Part shown: positions 25,039-34,508 of the stretch, in pieces
Layout: each line of letters opens with the position of its first letter
Position numbering within the stretch: the first letter of the stretch is position 1
NCBI GenBank assembly: GCA_012270795.1
Contig: JAAXHO010000207.1
Span: 1-50,509 of the forward strand
Length of the DNA: 50,509 bases
From: Candidatus Poribacteria bacterium
Lineage (GTDB): Bacteria; Poribacteria; WGA-4E; WGA-3G
Direction of reading: 5' to 3'
Translations under genes and position numbers: made by a program
The notes under the pieces: generated by a model
What the model was told of the DNA's origin: nothing
Databases searched by the model: none
Seen by the model: the letters and a program-made list of their open reading frames with translations, nothing else

Positions 25039-27279
25039 TCAGTACTCTAATGTTATCGCAAGAAATGGCACTATAGGTAGTTGATAAACCGGCACCTCTT
25101 TTGTAAAATCTGAGTTGTATCGTACTTGAAGCGGATTAGTACGATTATATGCGTTCCAAAGCTCAAATGTTAACCCCCCTTTCAATCTTTCAAACGGAAG
25201 GAACGACCAGTGAAGTCGAAAATCTAAACGGTGATACGATGCTGTTCGTAAAGGTTCTCCGTAAATCGGTATCCATGTTTGTCTATCAGTATGTGGATTC
25301 GTATATCTATACCTATCTTCTAAAGGTGCGTACAATGTACCACTTTTGTATTGCCAGTTTGCACCAATTTCCAATGTCCTAAATATATAATTTAGGTTTA
25401 CTGTCAAGACATGTGGCGTGCTATACATAAATTCTCGTTCCTTTTCCTTACTGGAATCTTGCCGTTTTGAAACGGTATAGGAATATGCGAACCAACCACG
25501 AAAAACATCTCCAATTTTATGCTCTAATGATGCTTCTATCCCTCTCACTGAACCAATTCTCTCATTCTCATATCGTTTTTCGGATAAATTATACATTATC
25601 ATATCATTTAGCCTTTTATAGAAACCAGCGACTTCAACTTTAGTCTCAGTGGTGAGTCTTTTTTCTATAGCGACTACGTAGTGCCTGGCTGAACTTGGGG
25701 CAATATCAGGGTTGTCATTACCGAGCTCCACTTGGTACAGCTGAGGATGCTGCACATACTTGCCATACATGAATCGTAGGTCTAAGGGAAAAGGGGATAG
25801 ACGATACCCAACTGTTTCACTTGGACCGAGTGTTACACCTATTAGACCACGGGGTTGCAGCGAAATCCTATCAATCAAACTAAAGTAACTTGAACGCAAA
25901 CCTATTGTGGCATAAAGGTCAACATAGGGTGATGCATAAAGATCATGTGTTACTTGAGCATAACCTTCCAAACGATGCAAGTTTTTTCTAGTTTCGGTCA
26001 GTACTTTTTTTCCATCCTTTGTTATCCGAAAGTCATAGTCCCAATCACCTTCATCAAGTGGTCGTGCACCGACACTTATGATGCTTGAGGGAGTACTCGA
26101 GAGATCAAAACCCGATTCTACCAACGCCTTAGGAAATTTTGCCCAGTATTGAAGGTCACCCCGAAGAGATGTGATTGTATCTGTGTTTTTATAAAAATAG
26201 CCTTCACCAAAATCAAGTTGAGTTCCAGAAAATGAACGAGTCAACGAAACTATGGACTTAAATGTTTCCTCTTTTTCAGAGTAGAGATGGATACCTTGTG
26301 AATCAAAAGGATTCTCCGATTGCAATGGACCTTGCAGGTCGCTTTCTGATACTTCGTTAGCAGTGAATCTAAATTCGGCGGAATCATCTGCAGCAATAGT
26401 GTTGAAAACAATTCTATGATTTTTTGTCAACTGATAAAGGAATTTTCCCTGATAACTCCAGAAACTTGGTACTTGGGTAACCAAGTCATCCTCAATATCA
26501 AGCAATCTGGGTAATAGTTCAAAAAGGGGTCTCATATAACTCTGGCGACCGAAAACGTACCAGTATCCGCGTTGTCCTATATTACCTTCAAGAAATGCTT
26601 GAGAATACACAAGATTTAGGTTTAGTTTTCCACCGAAATAGGAGTCTGTGATTCTCCTGGAAACTATGTCAATCACAGCTTGGGAATCTGAGCCGTATTC
26701 TGCACCATAACCACCAGGATATACATCTATATTCTGTATGACCTCTGCGTTTACAGTTGAGACTATTCCAAGAAGATGGTACGGATATCCTAATGGTAGC
26801 CTATCAAAATAATAGAGATTGTCTTCTGGTCCACCACCACGTATGGATAGAATCCCAACGAAATCATTTAATACACCTACACTGGGTAACAGGTTTAACA
26901 CTCGTATAGGGTCACCACCACTCCCAACGGAACTTGTTATTAATTGATTTCCAAAAATATGTTTCGGTTTCTTTTCAATTCGTTCAACCTTTACTACAAC
27001 GGGTGGTAATGTGACAACATTACTGTTTTGTTCGTCAACATTAGGGTCATTATTCTGTCCAAAGGCAGAGAATAAGAAAAATGGAAGAATAAATAAAATG
27101 GTTACTGACTGTAGAGCAAAGGCATTTAATTGTCGGGTTTCGTTGTTGTTGGAGGGGTTTCTAACCCCGATTGGAGATACACAGCAGCAGCAATCGGGGT
27201 TAGAAACCCCTCCAACAATGATGCTTTGTGACGATTGAATGTCTCTGGACTGAAGCGTTTTTTTATATGGAAATCCCAT
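25039..27279 (-). CDS. TonB-dependent receptor with an in-frame repeat insertion near its start
   Basis: 746-residue outer-membrane receptor. A plug domain (SSVGSGGDPIRVLNLLPSVG, then IRGGGPEDNLYYFDRLPLGY) precedes a 22-strand-type barrel that ends in a hydrophobic residue pattern (FLAITLEY). It is clearly a paralogue of the gene at 27280. The first residues MGFPYKKTLQS run straight into the translated family C repeat (27112-27252) before the hydrophobic signal core VTILFILPFFLFSAFGQ. Removing those 47 codons restores a normal signal peptide. Whether the longer form is exported is unclear; translation could instead start downstream. Confidence 0.88.
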   Translation of the reverse strand: MGFPYKKTLQSRDIQSSQSIIVGGVSNPDCCCCVSPIGVRNPSNNNETRQLNAFALQSVTILFILPFFLFSAFGQNNDPNVDEQNSNVVTLPPVVVKVERIEKKPKHIFGNQLITSSVGSGGDPIRVLNLLPSVGVLNDFVGILSIRGGGPEDNLYYFDRLPLGYPYHLLGIVSTVNAEVIQNIDVYPGGYGAEYGSDSQAVIDIVSRRITDSYFGGKLNLNLVYSQAFLEGNIGQRGYWYVFGRQSYMRPLFELLPRLLDIEDDLVTQVPSFWSYQGKFLYQLTKNHRIVFNTIAADDSAEFRFTANEVSESDLQGPLQSENPFDSQGIHLYSEKEETFKSIVSLTRSFSGTQLDFGEGYFYKNTDTITSLRGDLQYWAKFPKALVESGFDLSSTPSSIISVGARPLDEGDWDYDFRITKDGKKVLTETRKNLHRLEGYAQVTHDLYASPYVDLYATIGLRSSYFSLIDRISLQPRGLIGVTLGPSETVGYRLSPFPLDLRFMYGKYVQHPQLYQVELGNDNPDIAPSSARHYVVAIEKRLTTETKVEVAGFYKRLNDMIMYNLSEKRYENERIGSVRGIEASLEHKIGDVFRGWFAYSYTVSKRQDSSKEKEREFMYSTPHVLTVNLNYIFRTLEIGANWQYKSGTLYAPLEDRYRYTNPHTDRQTWIPIYGEPLRTASYHRLDFRLHWSFLPFERLKGGLTFELWNAYNRTNPLQVRYNSDFTKEVPVYQLPIVPFLAITLEY
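27112..27252. repeat. palindromic element, family C, inserted in frame in a receptor gene
   Basis: The ends are AAAGGCATTTAATTGTC and, reversed, GAGACATTCAATCGTCA. The interior is a perfect palindrome arm TTGGAGGGGTTTCTAACC with its complement, also found at 49539-49635. GACTG occurs at both edges (27107-27111 and 27248-27252), consistent with a 5-bp target duplication. The unit counted from one GACTG to the other is 141 bp, exactly 47 codons. Confidence 0.8.
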
Positions 27280-29559
27280 TTAAAATTCTGCAGTAATTCC
27301 CAAATATGGAATAAAAGGAAGTTGGTTAATTGAGGTTTTCTCTGAATAGTCTTCATTATATTGATAATCAAGAAGGTTTTTTCGGTTATACACATTAAGG
27401 AGTTCCAAAAAGAGACCTAATTCCCAACTGCTAAAGCGGAAGGTCTTGCTCAGGCGGATATCCAATCTGTGGTAGGGAGGTAGTCTTCCAGAGTTTGTAT
27501 CACCATAGACTGGAATGTAGATGATGTTAGCAAGTATCTCGGATGGACTCTGGTATTGTAAGTTTTCTAAGCCTCCAATTTCTTCAATATATCTTGGGTC
27601 TGGTAGAGGGTCGGCATCGACGACAGGCGTATAGGGGTTCCCTGTGCGATACTGCCATTTCGCACCAATTTCCCATGTAGATGTAGGTTTAAAACTTGCG
27701 GCAAAGGTTGCGACGTGTGTTTGGTCAAACGAATAGAATCGATAGGGTTCATCTATACGATCTCGTCGTTTTGAAAGTGTATATGCGTAAGAAATCCAAC
27801 TCAAGAATTTTTCGCCGCTGCGATGTCTTAGAAATATTTCAGTGCCTTGGGCGTAACCTTCACCCTGATTGAGGTAGACATAAGTTTCGTCAGATGTCAC
27901 TAAGTTCACCAAATCTTTGTAATACGCTGCCATTTTTATCTCTGTGTCAGGTGAGACCTGCCGTTTCAGTTCGAGTATGTAATGACTCGCTTGACTGGAT
28001 TTCAACTCTGGATTTCCAACACTCGGAGAAAGTTGACCAGGTATAGGTGATTGATTGTAAATGCCGTAAGCAAATTGTAATTCTGAACTGTTCGGGAGTT
28101 CTAAACGGACACTGCCTCGGGGTTGTATGGAAAGTTCATCAATTTCGTTAAAATAGTCAACGCGAAGTCCAATTACAGCAGATAAATAGGGTAGCAGTTT
28201 ATACCTATCTTGTAAATATGCTTCAATCCGTTGTCCACGCACAGTTTCATCAATTTCATATTTTTCTTCAAAACGGATATCAAAATCTACTTCTCCCTCA
28301 TCTGGGATTCGTGTAAAGCTACCACTTACCTCGCCCGGTTCCAGACCGAGAATCAGACCAGTTTCCAAACGGTGTTTTTCATTGATTTGGTATGTAAGGT
28401 CTTCGCGTAGTGTGTAGGTAGGCGCGTCAATATTCAGTGAAATTAAAGGCCCGAAGTTGACATCAAATAGAAAATTTGAACGTGTAAGGGATAAATAAGA
28501 TGTAAGTCGTTCTGTCAAAATAGAACGTAGATGTATGCCGCCACCCTCAAAACCGCTTTCAAAGCTCGTGCTTCCTCTGAAATCTTCGTCAACGTTTTCA
28601 CCATCTAATTGCACAGCAAATTTATCTCCTGATGCAAATAAATTAAAAAAGAGTTGATGTTTCTCGTTGAAGTCATAACCAGCCTTTAATTGATAATCCC
28701 AAAAACGTGGAAAAGCGGTGATGGCTCCAGTATCAAACGAGAGAGAATCAATGAATAGATCAATATAACTTCTTCGTCCTGCAGCATACCAATACCCTTT
28801 TTCGCCAAATTTACCTTGAAGTAGACCTTCGGAATATAGCAAATTAAGGTTGAATTTCCCACGCAGATTGTCTGGGCTGCTGTTTTGTGAATAAATGTCT
28901 ATTACGGCTTGAGAATCCACACCAAATTCTGCACCGTATCCGCCAGCATAAACATCAATACGGTCTATGATTTCAGAACTGATTGAAGATACAAGTCCCC
29001 CAAAGTGGTAGGGATAGCCAACAGGGACACGGTCAAAATAGTATAAATTGTCTTCATCAGAACCACCACGTATATAAAGAGCACCGCTAAAATCATTAGC
29101 AACACCAATTCCTGGTATCACTGGAAGTGCACGAAGAGCATCCCCTGCTGTGCCTGGTAACCTTGTTATTTCTTTTGATTGAATAGTCTTTTTTACTATC
29201 GTTTTGGGTTCACGTTTTGTGGTTACTTCTATACTCTCAAGTTCAAAATCAACAGTACTCACGAGAATTTTAGGTTTTAGTATTTCGTCTGCTGTTACTA
29301 TCAAGATAGTCTTTTCTATTATTTCTGAGTTGGGTAACGAAATAGTTGTGTTATACCTTCCAGGTGGAATCTCTTTTATGACGAACATTCCGTTGTCATC
29401 GGTCTTTATGCGTATGTCAATATCAATGATGTGAATTTCGGCACCTACTAATGGTTCATTAGTGTTTCTGATAAGAACTGTACCTTCAATTTCACCCATT
29501 TGAGAATATGCAGTTATGGGTATTAGAAAAACCATTAGTAGGCAATAAAAATTTTTCAT
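27280..29559 (-). CDS. TonB-dependent receptor with CarboxypepD_reg-like domain
   Basis: About 759 residues from ATG 29559, chosen because AAGGA lies nine bases upstream and the signal peptide starts there (KNFYCLLMVFLIPITAYSQ). A carboxypeptidase-regulatory-like Ig domain (IEGTVLIRNTNEPLVGAEIH) follows, as in SusC-like and other Bacteroidetes-type receptors. The plug has IRGGSDEDNLYYFDRVPVGY, and the barrel ends FIPYLGITAEF. The ligand is unknown, but the neighbouring CBM9-like protein hints at a saccharide. The stop codon is immediately followed by the start of the second receptor. Confidence 0.92.
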   Translation of the reverse strand: MKNFYCLLMVFLIPITAYSQMGEIEGTVLIRNTNEPLVGAEIHIIDIDIRIKTDDNGMFVIKEIPPGRYNTTISLPNSEIIEKTILIVTADEILKPKILVSTVDFELESIEVTTKREPKTIVKKTIQSKEITRLPGTAGDALRALPVIPGIGVANDFSGALYIRGGSDEDNLYYFDRVPVGYPYHFGGLVSSISSEIIDRIDVYAGGYGAEFGVDSQAVIDIYSQNSSPDNLRGKFNLNLLYSEGLLQGKFGEKGYWYAAGRRSYIDLFIDSLSFDTGAITAFPRFWDYQLKAGYDFNEKHQLFFNLFASGDKFAVQLDGENVDEDFRGSTSFESGFEGGGIHLRSILTERLTSYLSLTRSNFLFDVNFGPLISLNIDAPTYTLREDLTYQINEKHRLETGLILGLEPGEVSGSFTRIPDEGEVDFDIRFEEKYEIDETVRGQRIEAYLQDRYKLLPYLSAVIGLRVDYFNEIDELSIQPRGSVRLELPNSSELQFAYGIYNQSPIPGQLSPSVGNPELKSSQASHYILELKRQVSPDTEIKMAAYYKDLVNLVTSDETYVYLNQGEGYAQGTEIFLRHRSGEKFLSWISYAYTLSKRRDRIDEPYRFYSFDQTHVATFAASFKPTSTWEIGAKWQYRTGNPYTPVVDADPLPDPRYIEEIGGLENLQYQSPSEILANIIYIPVYGDTNSGRLPPYHRLDIRLSKTFRFSSWELGLFLELLNVYNRKNLLDYQYNEDYSEKTSINQLPFIPYLGITAEF

Positions 29560-29722
29560 TAATGACAATCCTTTCATGTGTCTTTTTTATGGGTATAATT
29601 TGAAATGAAGAAGAATGAAATCAATCTTTTTTTAATTATACAATTCATTTGTCTGTTATTGCCAAACAAAACGTGTTAAATTTAGAAAATAATGTGGTTT
29701 TCTTTTTTCATTACCATAATGT

Positions 29723-29776
29723 GCTGTGTTGGTATGTCTTGCTGTGTTGGTATGTCTTGCTGTGTTGGTATGTCTT
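29723..29776 (+). repeat. three exact 18-bp tandem repeats
   Basis: GCTGTGTTGGTATGTCTT occurs three times without a break. It lies between the receptor gene and the terminator of the secreted-protein gene. No coding frame is supported. Confidence 0.95.
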
Positions 29777-29784
29777 AATATTTA

Positions 29785-29825
29785 AAGGCAAAAACCGTTT
29801 CCATAGAGGAAACGGTTTTTGCCTT
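29785..29825 (-). terminator. strong terminator for the secreted-protein gene
   Basis: An 18-bp perfect stem (AAGGCAAAAACCGTTTCC with its complement, loop 29803-29807) is followed on the minus strand by an A/T-rich stretch. It sits 20 bp after the stop codon at 29845. Confidence 0.85.
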
Positions 29826-29844
29826 AGTTTTCACTTCTTGCGAA

Positions 29845-30567
29845 TTACTTACGTTTGATGTCTGCCCACATAGTTGTCAGTTTACCTTTCGGTTCAACTG
29901 GCGTAAGCACATCAAGAAAACGTCCATCAACTGTTGGAGCGATCTTGAGATCGGTATCTGCCTCATCAAAGCGCAGGTTAACATAATCTCCGCCACCACC
30001 TTCACTGACCTTGTAGTGTAAGAAGTTTTCGCCCTTGATAAGTTCAATTTCTGTGGGTGAAGGTGCATTGTGTACTCCGCTTGTCCATGATGGGTTATTA
30101 TAGACTTGTACTCCGTTTAGCCAGATTTGAGCATTGTCATCGTGGGTGGGATAAATTGTAGTCGTCCTGTCATCTGGAGATAGGACGAGAATAATCCCGT
30201 GCCATGCAACATTACTCTCATCAGTAAAACCGTGGCTCGTTGAGATATTACGATCGCTGCCCGTATCAAGTGTAATCACTGACCATCCAAGGGCACCGCC
30301 ATTGTCAGAAAGGTTTACCGTGAGTTGCCCGGTTAGACCTGCGCCCCAGCGAGTGGAGACCTTAGCATTATTAATTTCACCACCCGTGCCTTCATCAAGA
30401 AAGTCGCGTGCAGCGGCATCAGTATGTGCCCCAGTGTTTCGAACTAAATCAAGACCCCACCATTTTTCAATCCATGTATCACCAGCAGGTTGCCACTCTT
30501 GTGCAAAAACTGAAGGTGCAACGGCAATAGAAGCAATTATTATTAATAAAATTGCTGTTCTTTTCAT
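29845..30567 (-). CDS. secreted protein of unknown function
   Basis: 240 residues from ATG 30567, where the signal peptide begins (KRTAILLIIIASIAVAPSVF, cleavage near AQ). Upstream in-frame starts would spoil it, and AAGGAG lies about 11 bases before this ATG. The mature chain is beta-rich. A segment reading DDNAQIWLNGVQVYNN, then GENFLHYKVSEGGGG resembles PA14- or galactose-binding-type lectin modules, whose similar phrase is VWLNGKEV. It ends with a basic tail. No catalytic motif seen. The protein could be a carbohydrate-binding exported protein. Confidence 0.7.
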   Translation of the reverse strand: MKRTAILLIIIASIAVAPSVFAQEWQPAGDTWIEKWWGLDLVRNTGAHTDAAARDFLDEGTGGEINNAKVSTRWGAGLTGQLTVNLSDNGGALGWSVITLDTGSDRNISTSHGFTDESNVAWHGIILVLSPDDRTTTIYPTHDDNAQIWLNGVQVYNNPSWTSGVHNAPSPTEIELIKGENFLHYKVSEGGGGDYVNLRFDEADTDLKIAPTVDGRFLDVLTPVEPKGKLTTMWADIKRK

Positions 30568-30904
30568 AGCTATGAATTCTCCTTTTCGTTCTACCACATT
30601 CTTATGGTATCTTGGCAAAAAGCGCGCTTACCAAAATATCATAATTGTGTTATATAAGTCTTAATTCTATTTCGATTTGCTAGCTATACCGAAATAGATC
30701 TTGTTATGTAAATTACAGAATTTGACATTAACCAAACAGTAAAGGGCAACTGAATTCAGCAAAATGATACCGATATTGCCAACTTTACCATTAAATTATC
30801 CTTTGTTACGATTATAATACGTTTATTTTTAGGTCAAATTTACAAATTCTTATAAAATTATAGCATTTTTGATTATTAAATGCAAGAAAAAAACAAAAAA
30901 GTTG

Positions 30905-31133
30905 GGGTTATTTAGTTTTAGGTTTTTCTGAACCATTTTATTACATAAGTTAATGTATTGTAGGTTAGATAATCATCAATAATCCGACACATGGTAGTAG
31001 GCACGCTCCGCGTGCCGTTCTTAGAGTGGATTACGGAGAACCCACGGCGTGTGCCTACTACTTTGCACTGATGCAATCATAGCTAACTATTAGTTAAACG
31101 CATTAACTTGCAATTTATAAAACTAAATAACCC
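30905..31133. repeat. nested palindromic element, family D
   Basis: Outer ends GGGTTATTTAGTTTTA and TAAAACTAAATAACCC pair perfectly. Inner arms around CATAAGTTAATG and CATTAACTTG also pair roughly. A GC-rich core (30994-31061) starts GTAGTAGGCAC and ends GTGCCTACTAC. No transposase is encoded. Confidence 0.8.
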
Positions 31134-31145
31134 TGCAAAAAAGTC

Positions 31146-31538
31146 AGAGGAATTCAATTGTCAATAACGTACTCTTGTAGTAGGAGTTTTCACCCCCGAT
31201 TTTCCCTGCATACAGATGCATCATATTGTCAGGGTTGTGATTAATTGACATTTGAATGCTTCTGGTTGTGAATGCTGTCCCAGTGATTAATTTTTTAGTT
31301 GTTTTTTTTCGTGTTTTTTGTAAATTTTTCACAAGTCTTCTCGATCTTGTCGTAGTATGGGTTTATGAAGGTTTTTTGAATTTACGAAATTTCAAAAAAA
31401 ACAACTAAATGGCTTTTTTGTCGTTTTTTGTGTTGTGTTTTCTGTTTTGAGAACAATAGATATCATGTATAATCTATTGATATTTTATTGTTGTAATGTT
31501 TTCCAACAAAGGGACATCGTGACGATTGAATGCCTTTG
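31146..31538. repeat. palindromic element, family C, about 390 bp
   Basis: Ends AGAGGAATTCAATTGTC and, reversed, AAAGGCATTCAATCGTC match with three differences and belong with the element at 27112. Inside, TTAGTTGTTTTTTTT pairs with AAAAAAAACAACTAA. It is the longest member of this family in the window, with no supported coding content. Confidence 0.7.
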
Positions 31539-31673
31539 ATTGTGGGTATCTTTTCCGTGTATTCCGTGAAATTCGTGTACTCCGCGATTCTGAAACCAAA
31601 ATCCGCAAATCAACATGAAACAATTAATGAAAAAATGCAACCCAACATCACACTAAATCTATAATTATTCTAC

Positions 31674-31702
31674 TTGTCAAAACAACATTATTTTGCTACT
31701 AT
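31674..31702 (+). promoter_or_regulatory. probable sigma70 promoter
   Basis: TTGTCA (31674-31679) and TACTAT (31697-31702) are spaced by 17 bp and lie 46 bp upstream of the ATG at 31749. Each box has one or two mismatches to consensus. Confidence 0.45.
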
Positions 31703-31748
31703 TAGGACATAAGCGATAATAATTATATTCATAAGTTAGGGAAAATCT

Positions 31749-32876
31749 ATGTCAAAATACACAAAAGGTTCTATACACCCATCAGAGTTACGAGAGTTTG
31801 AGGATAGTCGGACAGGCACGCAAATATATCAACTCACAAACGATAATACGATTAACCATAACCTCTATTTTCTCACGCCATCCTTTACACCCGATCAAGA
31901 AAATTTAATCTTTACCTCATATCGTTCTGGAAAAGCAAATTTCTTCATGGTTGGATTTCCTGATGGAAACATTATACAACTGACCGATGGAGAAGAAATT
32001 CACGGGTATTCTGGTGTTATTTCAAGAGATGGAACTAAACTTTACTACACTGAGGGTGCCGCCATCAAATTAGTGTATTTTGATACCTTTGCTGAACGCG
32101 TTCTTGCAGAATTTCCTGGCGGGAGTCTCGGCGAATGTAGCGTTAGTGCTGATGAACAGTTTATTGTGACCGCTATGAAACGCGATGGTAAATCACACAT
32201 TACTGTCACAGCAACTGATGGGAGCGGTGGTGAGATTATCTATACCTCACCCGACCAGACGATTATCCATCCGCAATTCCACCCTAAACATGCCGACCTG
32301 ATAGCTTATTCTGGGGATCCTGCCCCTCGCATGTGGACGATCAAACGCGATGGTACCGAAAACCGACTGCTTTATCAACATAACAATGATGAGTTTCTTG
32401 TGCATGAAACTTTCCTGGGTTCACAGGACGAATTGATTGTGACGCATTGGCCATACTCCTTGCGGCGCATATCTTTGGAGACACTTGAGATGCAGACGAT
32501 CTCCGATTTTAATGCGTGGCACATTGCAAGTAATCGCGCAGGGACAAAGGTACTCTGTGATACTGTGCATCCTGACATCGGTTTGCGATTGGTAGATGTG
32601 GAAACAGGAGAACATGTGCCAATTTGTTATCCACAGAGTTCGTGTAGTGGTAGTCAATGGGAGAAAGATCGGTATGCAGTCGCTGAAGATTGGGCAGCTG
32701 CACAACAAGCAGGAGAAAGAGAAAAATCGTTAAGTTGGATGGAGATGAAAGTTGATACGGTGTATGGCCCGCAGTGGACTCATCCGCATCCTTCCTTTAG
32801 TCCTGATGAGAAGTTGGTTGTATATACTTCAGATATGTCAGGTCATTCACAGGTATATGTTGCTGTAATTCCATGA
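31749..32876 (+). CDS. oligogalacturonate-lyase-like beta-propeller protein
   Basis: 375-residue soluble beta-propeller. Repeats are of the TolB/WD40-like type: TPSFTPDQENLIFTSYRSGK, GVISRDGTKLYYTEG, and HPSFSPDEKLVVYTSDMSGH. The opening (TGTQIYQLTNDNTINHNLYF) resembles oligogalacturonide lyase of polysaccharide lyase family 22. That enzyme cleaves unsaturated galacturonate disaccharides in the cytoplasm and needs His-bound Mn2+. HNLYF and HPHPSFSP could supply such histidines. No signal peptide is present. Other pectin genes are missing, so the activity is uncertain. It is followed by the epimerase gene 43 bp downstream. Confidence 0.75.
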   Translation: MSKYTKGSIHPSELREFEDSRTGTQIYQLTNDNTINHNLYFLTPSFTPDQENLIFTSYRSGKANFFMVGFPDGNIIQLTDGEEIHGYSGVISRDGTKLYYTEGAAIKLVYFDTFAERVLAEFPGGSLGECSVSADEQFIVTAMKRDGKSHITVTATDGSGGEIIYTSPDQTIIHPQFHPKHADLIAYSGDPAPRMWTIKRDGTENRLLYQHNNDEFLVHETFLGSQDELIVTHWPYSLRRISLETLEMQTISDFNAWHIASNRAGTKVLCDTVHPDIGLRLVDVETGEHVPICYPQSSCSGSQWEKDRYAVAEDWAAAQQAGEREKSLSWMEMKVDTVYGPQWTHPHPSFSPDEKLVVYTSDMSGHSQVYVAVIP

Positions 32877-32919
32877 TGGCAACACTTGAATTAGATTCCA
32901 ATTTGTTATAGGAGGTTCC

Positions 32920-33705
32920 ATGATACTTGTAACAGGTCACGAAGGATTTCTTGGCAATGCAATATCCACATATTTAACAAAAAACAACATAGAACATAAA
33001 ACACTGGAACGTGAAACGACCTATTCAATCTGGTGTGATACTGTAAAATCACTATTTAAAAACAATATATTCAAGACCGTCATTGCAGCAGGGGCAATAA
33101 GTAATAATCAATACAAATCAACAGATATATTTGACTGGAATGCGTATGCAATGGACTATCTTGCACATAATTGTGTCCGACAAAATACACACTTGATTTT
33201 CATATCATCACAAGCCGCAAGGAATCCTGAGACGTTATATGGACATTCCAAAAAAATGGCGGAACTTCTACTAAAAGCATTACCCAGTTTGGATTTATGT
33301 ATACTTCAACCTTTCAATATCTGGGGGGAAGGAGAAACATGCAAACTTGTGCACTGCCAATCACTACCTCACCGACTGGCAGTGCATAACTTAGAGGTAC
33401 TTTGGGACATACAAAGGGATTATGTGCATGTGTCTGATGTAGTCAATGCAGTGATGTTAGCGAAACGTTATAGAACGTGTGGGACATACCATGTAGGGAC
33501 AGGTACTGCGATTAAATCCGAACCGCTTTCGGCATGTGTACAATGGAAAGGTTACAAAACCGAACCAACACCTGATTATATTGAAACGTATACTTGCGCG
33601 GAGCCAGAAAGGTTTTTACCCGATTGGAATCCTACTGTTATGGTTCTAAGTGAACTCTCTCAACTTGAAGAGAAGATGAATTCCTTAAAGAAAAATGCAA
33701 ATTAG
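32920..33705 (+). CDS. NAD-dependent epimerase/dehydratase family protein
   Basis: 261-residue extended short-chain dehydrogenase. The NAD motif is TGHEGFLGNA at residues about 5-14, and the catalytic pair is Y107 and K111 (LYGHSKK). The length is slightly below the usual 310 residues, because the C-terminal substrate domain is short. Sugar-nucleotide epimerases and related reductases have this pattern, but the substrate cannot be named. The ribosome-binding site AGGAGG is strong. The 3' end overlaps the convergent TPR gene by four bases. Confidence 0.85.
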   Translation: MILVTGHEGFLGNAISTYLTKNNIEHKTLERETTYSIWCDTVKSLFKNNIFKTVIAAGAISNNQYKSTDIFDWNAYAMDYLAHNCVRQNTHLIFISSQAARNPETLYGHSKKMAELLLKALPSLDLCILQPFNIWGEGETCKLVHCQSLPHRLAVHNLEVLWDIQRDYVHVSDVVNAVMLAKRYRTCGTYHVGTGTAIKSEPLSACVQWKGYKTEPTPDYIETYTCAEPERFLPDWNPTVMVLSELSQLEEKMNSLKKNAN

Positions 33706-34439
33706 CGGAAATCTGGTAAAATATGCTTGAGTGAATCTTCATTTTGTATCAACTGATTGATGAGTTCTGGATCAAGTTCATAAGCTTTTTTCAGCGAGTT
33801 TAAAGCATTTCGGGTGTCATCTGACAGGGCATAAGCACAAGCAAGGTTATAGTATAATCGGGGTTCCTCTGGAAAAGTTTGAAGTGCATGTGTGCATATT
33901 TCACGTGCATCGTCAGGTTCGTTTTTTCTGAGATAAACGGTTGCTAAATTAACATAACCTTGCGGCATTTCAGGTGCGATATCAATAGCAATTCTAAAGG
34001 TGTCAATAGCATTTTGGAATTGACCAGTTTGCAAGTATGCGTGTCCAAGGTTGTTGAATGCAGATGGGTCATATCTGAAAAAAATGGTACGCCTCTTGTT
34101 TTTGATAGCTTTTTGGTATGATTCAATTGCTTTTTCAGGTTCACCATTGTTCATAAAGAAGAGTGCATCCCGATAGTTGTCGTTAAACTGCGATTGATGC
34201 TGCCAGATCCATATAAACAGGACTGTCACAACAAGACAAAACGTCATACAACCGGCTCTGAAGGCTTTATTGATTGGTCTTTGTTCGTCTTCAGAATTTT
34301 GTTCGGGTTCATGTTCTTGATTTTCAATAGGTTCAGTTTCACTCTGTTCTATTGCTTCATACTCTTGATTATCGATTGAATCTGAATCAAGTTCATCTAT
34401 AGATTGATTTTCATGATCTTGTGTTTCGTTGGCATTCAT
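33702..34439 (-). CDS. membrane-anchored TPR protein
   Basis: 245-residue protein. An acidic N-terminal stretch of about 55 residues precedes one membrane helix near 65-83 (RAGCMTFCLVVTVLFIWIW). Three or four tetratricopeptide repeats then follow, with FNNLGHAYLQTGQFQNAIDT, VNLATVYLRKNEPDDAREI and YNLACAYALSDDTRNALNSL visible. TPRs mediate protein contacts. No specific partner is apparent. It converges on the epimerase gene and diverges from the Gfo/Idh/MocA gene, so it is probably a single-gene unit. Confidence 0.85.
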   Translation of the reverse strand: MNANETQDHENQSIDELDSDSIDNQEYEAIEQSETEPIENQEHEPEQNSEDEQRPINKAFRAGCMTFCLVVTVLFIWIWQHQSQFNDNYRDALFFMNNGEPEKAIESYQKAIKNKRRTIFFRYDPSAFNNLGHAYLQTGQFQNAIDTFRIAIDIAPEMPQGYVNLATVYLRKNEPDDAREICTHALQTFPEEPRLYYNLACAYALSDDTRNALNSLKKAYELDPELINQLIQNEDSLKHILPDFR

Positions 34440-34508
34440 AGTTTTATCGTCTTATTTTATGATAATGAATTATTATAGGTTTTATAACATTAAGAAGGAA
34501 TACATTAA

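Larger units (their letters stand above)
30568..31748. other. gene-free region packed with palindromic elements
   Basis: No gene is supported across nearly 1.2 kb. It contains the family D element at 30905-31133, a family C element at 31146-31538, a short dispersed-repeat remnant at 31556-31612 and a promoter at 31674-31702 for the next gene. Confidence 0.6.

Noticed and set aside
27280-29559. Cobalamin riboswitch upstream of the receptor genes
   Set aside because: No B12-box-like conserved sequence was found between 29560 and 29722.
29649-29858. Plus-strand frame containing repeated YVLLCW
   Set aside because: It is the translation of the 18-bp tandem repeat and a terminator, not a plausible protein.
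31144-31332. 62-residue minus-strand frame
   Set aside because: It lies wholly in the family C element and has repeat-derived composition.
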